Shown here piece after piece: positions 1 through 13,200 of a DNA stretch of 64,000 nt; the stretch's first letter is position 1, and each line of letters starts with the position of its first letter. Made by a program: the position numbers and the translations under genes. This DNA is from Diplosphaera chodatii (Eukaryota; Chlorophyta; Trebouxiophyceae; Prasiolales; Stichococcaceae), in contig JAALGY010000019.1 of assembly GCA_032358165.1 (NCBI GenBank), forward strand, positions 372,001 to 436,000, read 5' to 3'. Under the pieces are notes generated by a model. The model was not told where the DNA came from. It saw only the letters and a program-made list of their open reading frames with translations, and searched no databases.

Positions 1-3000
1 CATGCAAATCGCACCTCAGCATTGTCGCCGTCCTGGCTGCCGTCCCTGCCGCCGTTCGCCTCGTCAGCACCCTCTGACTCCATGTCCTGCGCCTCGGCGC
101 CCGCCCGCAGCGAGGCGCCCGCCGTGCCCGACTGCACCGCCGCCGCCTGTGCAGGGTCGCAGGGCATGTAGTTAGCGTGCCTGAGACGTGGCGGCCGACC
201 AAAACTGCAGCTGTCAGGACTTGGGCATCGAGCACTGCATGCATAGCAGCAACCAGCATGCCCTGCGCAATGTCCCGCAGGCATACTGGGTGCAGTTTTA
301 CATCATCTATAGCTGCCAGCTGCCAGCTGCCAACGTAATGCCGAAGACACGCAATCCTCAAGGCCAGAAACAGCAGCTGAAGGACCAGCACAGCAGCACG
401 GCCCAGGGAGAGTGTGTGCCACTTTCCCTGTGCTACCGCATCACGTGTGCAGAACCACATGCTGGCCTTGAGACATGCTTTGCGCAGGTACCACGATGGC
501 AGCTTTTGAGCAGACGGTAGGATGCTGGATTGTAGGACTGCAGGACTGAATGAGGACAGTGGAACCCCGCCACCTGACGCTCCGGCAGCTGGCCGCCCGC
601 CTCAGGCAGGGCCTCCATATCCTCAGCTGCCGCCGCCACGTCCGCCATGTCGTCTTCTACATGCAACGCAGATCCATACCGTGACAAATGGATTTCCAGC
701 ACACAGAGGCACAGCAGGCTGCTCACGGACACAAGCTGAAGCACCAGAGGCCTTGTGTGATCAAATGAAGGGACTCAGCAACTGCATGTGCACCATACCT
801 GTGGCATCTCCCTCGGGGCGGTCCAGCATGGCTCCCAGCTGTGCAGCCTGCTCCTCTGTAGCTGCCCCAAGTGCCTGCAAGTGCATGCCATGCGGTAAGC
901 ACCCACCTGCCTGCTGTTACGACAAACTGCGCTCTCATCAGTTGGGTGAGCATGTGATGACAATGGCAATGCAGCGCAGCTTTGAGCCTCTGGGCACACG
1001 GCAGAGCCTGTCAGCCTTGCCTGCATATGGCTTGTGCGCACCTGTGTATTGCCGGCCGAAGGGCCTTCGTCCTCATGCATGTACTGGAACTCAGTGTCCG
1101 CCTCTGGCAGCTCCTGCTGCTCGGCTGCCTGCTGATCGCCAGCCGCAGCGCCCTCGTCCTGCAGATGCATTGCATGAGCATTTGTCGGGCTTGTTACGCT
1201 TGGCAGCAGACTGCACAGCTAGATGCAACAGCTGTTCAGACGGGGACTTGGCTGCACATGATGCCTGTTGCACGGCTTCGCACAACAAATGCTCTTGTTT
1301 TCAAACAATGTGCTCAGATGGTGCGAATGAATGTGAGGCAGGGTTGCACCTGTGAAGGCTCAGGAGCGTCGCTGCTGACCGCCAGCCGGGCCCGCCAGCG
1401 CTCCAGGGCAGATCCGAGGCCCCGCAGCGGGTTGGCCTCCAGCGGTTTGTGGGCCGCCTGCTGCTGCTGCTGCGCAGCTGCCGCCTCATTGACGGCGGAC
1501 CTTTGTGGCGGGCCGTTCTGCGCACCGCCAGCGCCTGCGGCACCCACCTGCGGAGCGTTCCCACCTGCATCTGCCCCCTGCAGACAGGAAGTACCGTGCT
1601 TCCTGCGCTGGCCAGCATCAGCTTCTGCACGCCATCGCCGCTGGCTGCAAGGCGTTGTTGAGCAGCACTGATTGCAGTCTCAGCGCAGTGCATGCATTCG
1701 TGTTGCTGTTGCACCTGACCAAGAGTCATGCAAGTTTGGCTTGACAAGGTCATGGTCCACTGCAGCAGTTCAGCCTGCCTAGCTGGAGTGGCAGTGTTGC
1801 ACATGCCAGCTGCCGGCCCTGCACTGCTGCAGTGGACCATGTTACCTGATCTCACTGGAGCAGCTATCGGAGGTAGGAATCTACCTGTGGCACTGCAGTC
1901 GCCTGTGGGGCCCCAGCACCGGCCGCCTGCTCCAGTTGCGCTGCATCCTCGCCGCCAGCGCCGGAGCCGTCCGCAGCTGCAGCCGCCTGCGTGGCGGCGG
2001 CGGGGGCGCCCTGCGGCCCGGCCTCCGGCAGCTGCTGCTGATCATCGGCGCTGCCGTCCTCCTCGCCAGCGCCGCCGCCTGCAACCACGCCTCAATCAGG
2101 TGACTGGTCCACCAAAGAAGATTGGCCGCGGGGCCAGGAGCTGCAAGCGCACTCGTCAGGTGCTGGAGGTTGGCATCATCACATGAACGCCTATCGCACT
2201 CTCAAGGAGAGTGTGCCATCGCTGCGGAATCGCACCTGTGCGCTCGGCATCAGCATCCTGCTCGTCCTCAGGGGCAGGCTCCTCCCCGGCCTCCTCTGGC
2301 GCTCCGGCCACCGGCTCGGGGCCACCCTCCGCCGCAGCCTCTTCATCCTCGGCGCCGGCGCCCTCCTCCGCACCCTCTGCTGCGGTCTCCTCCCCGCCGC
2401 CCTCCTCTGCGATGCCGGAGCATGAGCAGATAGCTGTATGAGAGCATGCGCAGATAGCTTGGAGCCTCTTGCATCCTCAGAGCTTCATTAAGGACCCATG
2501 GTAGCACCGTCGTGCGTGCTCCGCATGTCACTAGCAGCACAGTATGCTGGCGCCTGAATGCACATGCAGCCTCACCATGAGCGTCCTCGGCCTCACGCTG
2601 AGGCTGCCGCTCTGGGTGCTCAGCCTCCGGCATAGGGCCGCCCTCCTCTGGTGCATCTGGCTCCATGCCGTCCTGCCCGCCCTCCGAGCCGCTGTCCTCG
2701 TGCCCGGCCCCGCCGTCCCCGTCCAGCTGCATGTCCTCCGGCAGCTCGAAGTCCTCCGGTGGGCCCTGTGCATTCATGGACACTGTCAATTCGCACGAAG
2801 CTGGCAGCTATAAGTGACAATCTTGCTGCGGCTGCGTGCTGGATGCGATGATCGACTGCATACTTGTATATCATGAAGCTCTGGACATGGTACACAGAGT
2901 GGAGGGTATGGTGCCTCACGGCAGAGTGAAAACCATCTGCAGTGACCCACCTCAGGTTGCGCATGTTGGCGGTCCTCATAGTTGTCAGGAGCGTCCTCGT

Positions 3001-4220
3001 TGATGCCCTCACCCTGCAGCCACCAAAGCAGCAGCCTTTGGGTACGCCCGCAAACAGGAGCAGTGCACACGAGCCTCACATTCTTACATCAAAACCTCCA
3101 GCCCGCCAGAATTGGACGATCAGCAGGCTTGCTCGCCTGCTCGGGCATCTCCTGCTGCTGGTCCTCTTCATCGGCTGCGCCCTCCGGCTGCTGCTTCTCC
3201 TGAGGCTTGGTTCCATCCGCGGGCTTCTGCTGCTGCCCGTCGTCAGCGCCTTCCTCTTTCTCCTCCTGGCCCGCCTGGTACTCCAACTCCTTCTTGTCAT
3301 CCACCTGAATGCATATGTTCCACCCTCAACTTGCCTGTACATGCATGAGTGCACAGGGCGGCCATTTGACATATCAGTCATAGCGACAGGTTGGGCATTC
3401 GCCCACAGCACGCTTTGCTGCTCAGGCAGGAGGTGCGTGCGTGCTGACAGGGTATGCGCACCTGGACTGGAGCGTCCTTCTCATACTTAGCGTCGCTGTC
3501 CTGCGGCTTGTCATCCTCGCCCCACATCCGCTCGTCCACCACCTGTCAATGACATGACGTGACAGCATGCAATCATGGGCTGATCTCTGAGCGCCTCCCA
3601 GAGGCTGCAATATACCACTCAGCCAACCTGTTCTCATGCCAGGTGTGGCTCGGCACAGCGCTGCTAGCACCAGCATGGGAGAAAACTGACACCAACCGCC
3701 GCCCACCTGCTCGCCCTCGCCGCCCTCGCCCATCTGCTGCTCCAGGCGCTGCTCGTCGTCCTCTTCTGCTTCCTGCTGCTCGTCTTCCTGCTGCTCCGCC
3801 TCCGGCACATCCTGCAGCCCGCCCTCGAAGTCGTCGTCCATCTCCAGGCCCTGCGGCTGCTCCTCCTCCGGGGCCCCCGGCTCCTGCAACACCAAACACC
3901 CAACATACTGCAACACCCAACATGATGCAACAAGGATGCGATCGTAGTTGAAGAGGAGGGAGTGGGAGAACAGGCACTCGTGTGTCTGTTGGGGGTAAAC
4001 ATGTGAAGGTGCTCCTGTGCACGTGCAGGGCGGCATGCGAGCACACCTGCTGCGCGTCCGGCTCATCGGGCGGCGCGTCTTTCGGGCGCGCCCCCAGCAG
4101 CTGGTCCTGATCCTCGATCTGGTCCGAAATGTCTTTCGCGCCGGCCGTGTCCGCGTCGCCCAGCCCCGTGCCGCCGGCCTCCTTGAAGCGGCCCTCCCCC
4201 TCGCCGCCGCCCTCGCCTGC
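1..4220 (-). other. MDN1: Midasin D/E-rich region exons
   Basis: The exon at about 4046-4220 begins the acidic region (GEGEGRFKEAGGTGLGD, then AKDISDQIEDQDQLLGARP), the typical midasin sequence following the linker. Short exons at about 3700-3885 (EPGAPEEEQPQGLEMDDDFE), 3100-3305, 2580-2775 (ELPEDMQLDGDGGAGHEDSG), 1890-2085 and 590-650 are strongly Asp/Glu/Gln-rich. The exon at about 1330-1570 (LEANPLRGLGSALERWRARL) matches the helical segment that follows the acid-rich stretch. The window stops within an exon near position 15-165 (AEAQDMESEGADEANGGRDG). The VWA/MIDAS domain that binds UBL domains is not in the window. Confidence 0.88.
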
Positions 4221-7200
4221 CATCATGAAAGGCGGAATGCTGGCTGTCCATCAGTCGAGTTTGCAGAGGGTTGTCCCACCGCCTCAGCCTCCCTGATTCT
4301 GTCCTTGCCCCACGGCAGCGCATGTCACAAGCATGCAACTTGTGGCACCCGATGGGCACTGGGACCACCATGAGGAGCAGCCGTACAAAACCCTGGGTTC
4401 CCCTGCTATCTGCAGATTGCTGCAAACCTGCGACCAGACGTCACTTGGCATCACCTGGTGTACAACAGCCTCATACCTTCGCATGTGGCGTCCGGTGTGC
4501 AGAAGCCCTGCTCCAGGAGGCCCGCGAACAGCGCCGTCACGATGTAGCCCATCTTGGCAGTGGCGCGGTGCAGGCTCAGCGCCTGCAGGTTTCAGGCAAC
4601 CCAGCGTCCTCACAGTGCAGCAGCCTCAGGTGCACCACTCCAATCCAGAGGGTTGTCGTCAGGCAGACCTCGACCTGCCAATAAGACGAGCATAACTGGG
4701 TCCAGAAATCGGAGGTGCCTGGTATTGTCGGTGTACCTGCAAGGCAACAGTCTGCAGGCCACCGGCTACCAGGTGCAGCAGCGGCGCGAGGCCACCCAGT
4801 GCACGTGCAGAGTCAGCGACGACGCCCGCGTCAGCGCCTGTGCTCAGTGACGCCACATCAGCACCAGATGAACACTGGAGTCAAGTGCGCTGACAGCACC
4901 CTGCTGCATGGATGCCCAGGTGGGGCCAGCGCCACAGCAGGGGGTGCATGCACCTGGGATGTCAGCGAGGGCCGACAGCTGGCCGAGCAGCCCGGCGAGC
5001 GACTCCTGCAGGGCGATCAGGCGGGGCAGACCCGCACACGCCTCGTAGTGCGCCCACCGCCGCCCGATGGTGCGGTCCTCCTCCTTGCCTGCAAAGGAGA
5101 TAACTGGGGCTTGCGGTCTCAGTGCATCTCGCTTGCAAGTTTGCGCCAGGACCTGGCTGCCTCGAGAACTAGGTCTCCAGTCTGCCAACACAGTCAGCGG
5201 AGCAGGCTGGCCCTGCAGCCTTGCGTTCTTCACCAGGCAATGGTGTGAATGGGATGACAGTACACAAGGGCTGTATGTACAGCGGTGCCATAATGTGCAT
5301 ACCGTTCTGCGGGGGCGCTGCCCATGCAGCCTGCGCCGCCGCCGCCGTCTGCCCCCACAGCAGCACCTTCTCGACCGCTGCGTCCGCGCCGCGCAGCAGC
5401 TCGGCGCCGTGGGTGCTGCCGCTGGCGCCGTCCGACCTGCGCTGCTGCAGCGCTGCGGCGGCTGCCTGCTGCGCTGTGCCGCCGGCGGATGTGGCAGCCG
5501 AAAGCGCGTCAAGCAGCGGTGTCCAGGCGGGCACGCTGTCGGCAAAGCCCGCTTCCCTGTCAGCGGCTTGCAGCGCTGCATGTGCCTCCAGCATCTCCTG
5601 CAGAGGTGTGGTCTGCAACCTTCAACCACTTCGATTGAATAGCAGTGGGTATGCCGTGGTCATTGTGAATGAGTACAACTGAGCGAAACCACTATCAACT
5701 ATGCAAGCTTTACTCCTGCTGCATACCTGCGCATTTGTTGCCAGCGCAGCTGCAGCTGCAGCGGTGACGATGTGCTGGGACATCGTCGTGCCCTCAAAGC
5801 ACGCTGCCCACCGTGACCGTGCAGCTTCCAGCGTCCGGCCCAGCGCCGCAACGTGTGCAGCCGCTGTCTGCAGCTTGGCCTGTCATGACACAATGGCACA
5901 TACTCCAGACAGTGATCTACCTAGTGAACAGAACAGTGGAGACGATTGCACTCGCCCTTCATGAGTGAGACGGCATATCAGGCAGGTCAAGCACCTTTGC
6001 AGCAGCATTGGCCTCAGTGCCTGCTGCGGCTGCCAGCAGGGTGTGGGTGTCATTCGCCAGCGGCAGCAGGCTGTTCAGCTGGGTGCGCTGCTGTGCTGCC
6101 CACTCCCGGCTTGCGCTCTGCACAACACCAGCTGCTCATGCGCGCTGCTACCTGCTGTGCATTCCCCATGCAGATGCAAGATGCATCTGTACCAGAGGTC
6201 GTCAGGTGTCAGCATTGGTGGTGTGCCTTTGTGCACGTACGGTCAGCCACCTGTGCTGGAAGCGCGTCTGACGCAGCCGCCAGCTCGGCGAGGCCGGCCG
6301 CCAGCGAGGCGACGCCGCCGTGGCGCTCCGCCGCCGCCGCGAGGCCCCGCCGCTGCAGGCGCTGCAGGTGCAGCAGGTGCTCCGACAGGCGCTGCGCCGC
6401 CTCCACCTCCGCGGCGCTCAGGTCGTGGTGCGGCGCCCTGGCCGCCTGCTCCAGGAGCAGTGCTCCAGTTGGGGACACCGCTGATGATTGCAGACTGCGT
6501 ACTGAATGCCACACACATATGGTTGCTTGCTCGTCCTCGTACACATCTCAAATCATTCTGAAGATGGCAGCGAGACGTGATGAAGCCGTCTGTACAGGGT
6601 TTGGACGCTCAGCAGGACATCATGGTGCTCAGCTGGAGTATCATCAGCCACAGCTGGCCGGGGCCGCCAACCAGTATTCCATTCAATAACTTGCACCCAT
6701 GTCACACCTCCCACAGGCGCTGGACACGGCCGATGCTGCGCAGGTAGTACTGGTCCGCAGAGCGCCACGCATCAGCTGCGGCCGCGAGCGCGGCGGGCGG
6801 CACAGGTGCACCACTGCCGCCCGCCTGGAGCAGGGGCGCCTGCTGCAGGGCTGGCACAGCCTGCAGTGTCCACAAGACGGTCAGCACGGCTGCATTTGTG
6901 CCATGTGTTTTGCACACTGAGAGGTTTGATCTGCGCCAGTGGGCCGTGCACACGCTGCCACACATCCTGGACCTTGTGCGTGCACCGGAATGTCGCTCTG
7001 ACAACAGCCATGCGCGCTGTGGAACCAGATGTGATGCAGCATATGCATTTTGCAGCATGCCTGCATGCTGACAGAAATGGCCCCGCACCTGCCGGAACCA
7101 GGATTGGGCACTTCGCTCAGCAGGCGGCACTGCGGACCGCCGCCGAGAGACACCTAGCGCCGCCAGGCCCTGCAGGAGGCCAGTCAGCGCCGCCTTCTTC

Positions 7201-10200
7201 CTCGCCTTCCCCCCCTGCATACCACCCGCACACCTTGTCCATGGTGCAGGCCCCAAGTGATGAGGCATGTGATGGTTGAGGACTGGCTGATCTGCTCCCC
7301 TGCAGCAGTTCCCACTGTACAGTGCAGAGGCGTCTGTCTACAGCGCTCGCAGTCACCTTGTCTGTGAGGGTGCGCAGTGCCGATGCCCGCTCAGCTGCAG
7401 CGGTGGCTGCCCCATCCACCTCCAGGCTGCCTGCACAGTCAGGTGACGACCAGTCGCCTTGGTCCCGTTGCTTTCGCTTTCGCTTTCGCTTTCAACCATA
7501 CATAATCGTAAGCACAGCATGCTGACAGGCTTCTGAGGCTTATGATGCACACATGGCAGCCGCACCCTCGATGAGCGGCGCATCAGCCGCCGGCTCGCTG
7601 TACATCGTCCCCTGCAGCACGTCGCCCAGACGCCGTGCCAGCGCTGGCAGCCGGTACAGGTACTGCCCCTGCCCTGGATCAGTTCCTTCCGCGGCTGCGA
7701 TGGCAGAGGCGACAGGCGATGCCTGAACAGCTGCTGCTGCTGCAGTGGTGAAGGCGCTCCAGGCACAGCGTGCCTCTGCCTGTGCTGTCTCCGCTGCCTG
7801 CACATCTGCATCCATGTCAGCTGCCGTCAGTGGCGTGCTATCGTCTGCTGCCCGGCTCCCGTCTTCTGCAGTGTCTGCGGCAGCAATTGCCCGCGCCAGC
7901 TCGCTGTTTGCAGTCTGCTTGCCTGCCGCTGCACGCTTTCCGTGGGCAGTCTTGCCTTTGGTTTTGCCATTGGGCGCTGCCTGCACTGTGGCGCTTGCTG
8001 TTTTGAGGTCATCAAGGCCACTGCCGCGGGCTGCTGCGACGATCGTGGCGGCTGCAGGTGTCCGCAGCACCTGGTCAGACGATACACATGTGTTTAGCAG
8101 TCATTTCATGTGCTGACTGGTGCGTCGCCGCAACTGCTGCACAGCCCTGGACCCTCGGCAAGCCTGCATCAGGCAGCTGGCGTCTGACTTGGGCGCTCGC
8201 ACTGAATCTGCTCACACAGGTTGTGTCAGAGGGGTGTCAAGGCACCTCGTTTGCATTGCGGGTCAAGCGGTGCAATTGGCGCTGCGCCTTCTCAGTGGAG
8301 GCGCGCATTGCATAGTACCCCCGGTCCTCCCAGCTCGCCAGTTTGACAAAGTCCTGCATGGTGGCCAACCACCACATCTAGTGCGGGAGTGGCGGTCCGA
8401 CTGCTGTGCGAGACGCACCAAACATGCAGATGCTGGCAAAGGGACGCAATTTTGTTGCTGTGGGAAGCTTCATCAGTGCGGCAAGAGCGACACGAAGGCG
8501 CAGCACCGTGACATGACAATGTGACGCTGCAGGCCGGACCACTTGACAGCGCACCTGCAGCTGCTTCTCCAGCGGCTTGAGACCATCATGCAGGGCAACT
8601 TGCACCGCCTCGCTGAACTGCCCGTAGTATGCGTCCACATTGGCCAGCAGGGCAGCCAGCCCCGCCCACCAGCTGTGCCCGCTGCTGTGGCCCACATGTG
8701 CCTACGCGTCGGGCCAAAAGCAGCAGCCAATGATAAGCGTATCGGCAAACGGCCGCAGGCTCTGGGTATGCTCTGCATGCTGCACTTTAAGATCACTGTA
8801 GCAGATGACGACGGTGAAATCGCAGAGGATGCCAACCTGGGCAGAGGCGTGGCGTTGGAATGATGCCAGCAGCTCCAGTCGGGCAGAGTACTCGCCGAGC
8901 GTCGCTGTCTGCATGAACTGCTCCAGCGCTGTACCCGTGGCCAGCAGCGCCTCCCCGTCTGCCCAGCCACTGGCGTCTGCTGTGTCCACTGCTGGCGGCT
9001 GCACCAGCTCGTACAGATGGAACCAGCTCTGATGGGCGCCTGCAAGCGTGCATCAAGATGTCAGGCCTAGTCATGGCAGCCAAGTTGCCCTGCGATGGCG
9101 GCGCATGTGTAGTGAGCATAGTTTGTATACCTTGCAGGCAGCAAGTGATCCAGTAGGGTAGACTCACCATCCGCAAAGGTGGCAACGGTTCGGTCCAGGA
9201 GGCCCTTCCAGGAGGCCAGCTCCAGCTTGCGCCAGCGGCCGGCCAGCCCCGCGACGGGGCGCAGCGCGCCCGACAGCGACACATGCGCCGCCGCCGTCTC
9301 CTCCCACAGCTGCGCCCGCGCCAGCAGCAGCTCCAGGCCGCTCAGCGCCGCCTTGAGCGCCGCCCGCAGCGGCAGTGCTGCGCATTTGCATCATTCAGCA
9401 CATGATACCCCGCATGTCCGATGTAAAATGGATGTGCTGTCGTGCCATTGGAGGTGCAGCACGAGCATCTTCACATTCGAGTGGCAGCAGGAATTGGAGG
9501 CGGTTGAAGATCAGAGGCCCGCGTGTACGAGTAGTTAGCCACAGACGGCGTGCAGTCATTATAAGCAAACACACCACTATCTACCTTCAGTTATGCACCC
9601 AAGCAGGTCGCAAAGGAGGCAACTCTGCAGCTGCGACAGGCAAGCACTCACCCAGCAGGCGGTCGCAGATGGCGGTGAGCTGCGCCAGGATGGGGTGCTC
9701 CGGCCACTCGGCCAGCAGCTGGGCCAGGCGCTCCCGCACGCCCCGCACCGGCGCCACCAGCAGTGCGGCCTCCTCCACCACCGGGCCCTGCAGGTCCACC
9801 GCTGCACCTGCACCTGCACGCACGGACGGCAGCCGAGTAATACGCGGCGCTGCTGTCGTGCAGGCCATGGTCAGGGTGCATTGGGAGATACCCACTGGCT
9901 GGATATGCAGGACTTCAGGCAAAATATGCCATGTCAACCAGGACAGGCAGCACCTCGAGCACAGGCTACAGTGCTACAGGCCAGCAGGGCGCAATGTCAA
10001 CCAGGACAGGCAGCACCTCGAGCACAGGCTACAGTGCTACAGGCCAGCAGGGCGCAAACCTGCGTCGGAGGCTGGCGGCTGCAAGAGGCCGGCGTGGGTG
10101 CGGCAGAGGCGCATGAGGTGACCTGGCGCCAGGTCGGCGTCGAGGCGCGCTGGCGCCGCCGTCCCAGCAGCAGCCAGCAGCTGCGCGCCCAGGTCGTAGG

Positions 10201-13200
10201 CCGCATCAAAGGCGGCACTGACGCCGTCGGCGTCGCTGTCAGCAGGAGCGCCCTCGAACAGCCTGCAGACGAGTTGTTGACGTTGTTGGCATGCGTACGC
10301 TCGCTTTGTCTCATGCTTGCCTGGCAGCAACATGATGCCTGATGGCGTCAATCTGGACAGCAGCTGAAGTACACGGCCGCACTTGCACGTACAGAGATAG
10401 CAATAAAGACGCCTGCAGACCTTGAGGAGGTGACTGGGTGTGGAACAGGAGTGAGACATCATGAGCAAATGCTTGGATCACTACAGTGACCCAAGGTGGC
10501 ACCACACCGGTTGTGCAGCGTCACAAGCTCGCGCAGCGTTGCGCCGCCCAGAAGGGACGCCGCCGCTGCGCTGCCCGCCTCCACCTTGCTTGCCACTGCA
10601 GGCATGTGCAATTCAGCTGTGCATAGTATTCATGCAACCTGCGCTGCAATCCGTTCCTGACCACCACCGGCTATCGCCGCTTCACAGAAAGCCACACTGA
10701 CGCTCCAGCAATATGCGATCGTGCAATTGTCATGTCATGATCCGATGCAAGGCCCTGCCTTTGGGCCTGGTGCCGGCCTCTTCCAGGTCGGCGGGGACCA
10801 CCTCGCCCTCCATCGTTGCCAGGTCAGCAAATGCCTCGAAGTGGTCCGGGAAGGCTGCCTGATATAGTGCCTCGCTTTCTTCCTGAAACGGCAACATGTT
10901 GCGGATGAGCCTTCGACACTGCCAGCACTAAAGGGAAACATCTGCAAATGCTGAACTTCCACCAGGTGGCATCAGTGTCCGCGCTTCTCAGGCATCATCA
11001 TGTAACGAGTAAGCATTGAAGCAACAAAGCGTAGGGCGCCAAGCGGAATTGCGGTCACGCTCATTTCACCAGAACAAGCAGAGGAGGTTATGCCCTCTCT
11101 CTGCTAGTTCAGATGCCTGATTGTGACCTCAGGGGTTGCATTGTATGCACTCTGGATGCAGGCAAGCTCACATGGTTGAGGTAGCATTCAGGGCACGTTC
11201 AACAGTGCACGTTCAACAGTGTGGCACCTCCTCGGTCGGGATGTCAGCGGCGTGCGTTTTGGTCTTGAACAGCTCCGCCTCCTCTGCTGCCGCCGCCTCC
11301 TGCGCCGCTTTCACCTCCCGCCAGGCGACCACAAACGCTGCCATCAGCCGCTGCAGCACAGCGGACAATGCTGTGTATGATCGTGCTGCAAACGTTGGCA
11401 GTTCCAGAAGTGACAGACGATGGTGACACGTGAAACTGTGATGGCCCAGGTTGCCCCATAGTGCTGTTCTCCGCATAACGTGATTTGTTGTCGTGCACCT
11501 GGGCAGCAGCGTGCGCCATACTGCCACTCCCGGCCAGCTGGGCAGTGCGCACTGCCGGATACATTGCGGAGCGCAGCAGCTGCAGGCGCGCCCGGTATGA
11601 CTCTACCTCAGCGCCCTTGCCAGGCTGCACAAACAGGTTTATGGGCTGTGTTGCTGATTCTAGCCCGTTTTGACATGCAGCAAGCTTGACTTCGCCAGCA
11701 ATGATAGTTAGCGAATATACACGAGCTGTGCTGAGTGAGCACACGCTTTCAGCCCTGCTCCTGGCGTACAAGATGGTGCAATGCTCATATGCTGCACCGC
11801 TCAGCGTGTTCCATTCCCTACCGCAGACGCAGCTGCCAGGCGGGCAACTAGGCCCTGCGCATCGCCACTTGCCAGCTCCGCAAATGCAGCGCCGTCCGCT
11901 GCTCCCCCGGCCGCAGACGGGAACACCATGAGCGCCCTGTGAATGCCCGCCAGCAGGGAGGCTGCCCCATCGCCACCCGTACCAATGGCCGCAAAGCTGC
12001 CAATGGCACCGCTGCGGCCATGCGCCATGGAGGTGTCAGCAGCGGCGGCCATCATGGCGAGCCCGCGCCTGGCCTCGTGCACCGCCAGCGCCACCGGCTG
12101 CGTCAGGTCTCGGTAGCCGGGGTAGCTGCTGCCCAGGCGCTCTGCCCACGCAGCGGCATTGGCGCACCACGCCTCGGCCACAGCTGCCTGGTGTCCAGCC
12201 TGTGCCAGCAGAGTAGAGCTTTCCATCTCCGCCTTATTTGGTTGACAGACTGCCCATCCTGTGGAAGATTCACAACAATAGGATGCGCATGGACTGCAAG
12301 CACAAGAAGGTTCAGGCTTGCCGCACCTGCAAGCCAGACACCATTGCGGCAATGCGCTCAGGGCTGCCGGCGCCCGTGGTGACGAAAGCCGCCGCCTCAG
12401 CCGCCAGTGTCGTGTATCGCGGCGGTGCGGGGCGCGGCACTGCGCGCCCCTCCAGGGCATCCGCCTGCACATGGAATTCAATTTTCAGCTCCTCAGAAAA
12501 CACATCGGTTGTCGCCTGCAATGCATGTTGCTCAGCTGTGGCCTGCACACACCTGACTGCCCGACCCTGGGCTTGTATATAGGTGTGTGAATATCCGTCT
12601 TAAGGCTTTACAGGCCTGAAGGTAACAGGCCGAGCAGTCACCTGAGCCTGGAGGTCTGCCATGCGGCGCCGGAGCTCGGCCACAGGGCGCGCCTCGCTCA
12701 GGCCGCCCGGCAGCGCCAGCAGCTGCTCCCGCACCTGATCAGCCAAGCACCGCATGTATGACACAGAAAGCAAACATGCAAAGGAGCGGAGCAGCGTCTG
12801 TGTGTCTTCTGTCATCTGTTGGCCCCAGAACTGTAAGATTCATAGTGAATGCTGCACTGAAGACCCAGACCAGCATTACATACCCTACCCGAGGGCTGGG
12901 CATGTAACCACTGCTCTGCGTCAGTGCAGCATCGTGCTGCTCATGTGCCACAACCGCAACTTCTGCTCGCACAGCAGACAACACAAGCGACTGGGGTGCC
13001 GCACCTGCAGCTCGGGGCCCAGCTCCTCGGCCAGGCGCCGCAGCAGGTGGCCCCGCAGCAGGCCGTACTTGGCGGCGGGGTCCACCCCGGGCGCCGGCGC
13101 CACCAGCGCCAGCCGCGCCCCGCCCAAGAGCGCCCACGCACGGCCGCGGACAGCCAGGCCCTGCGAAGCACGATGCACGCTATCTTTCCATGTCGTACTT

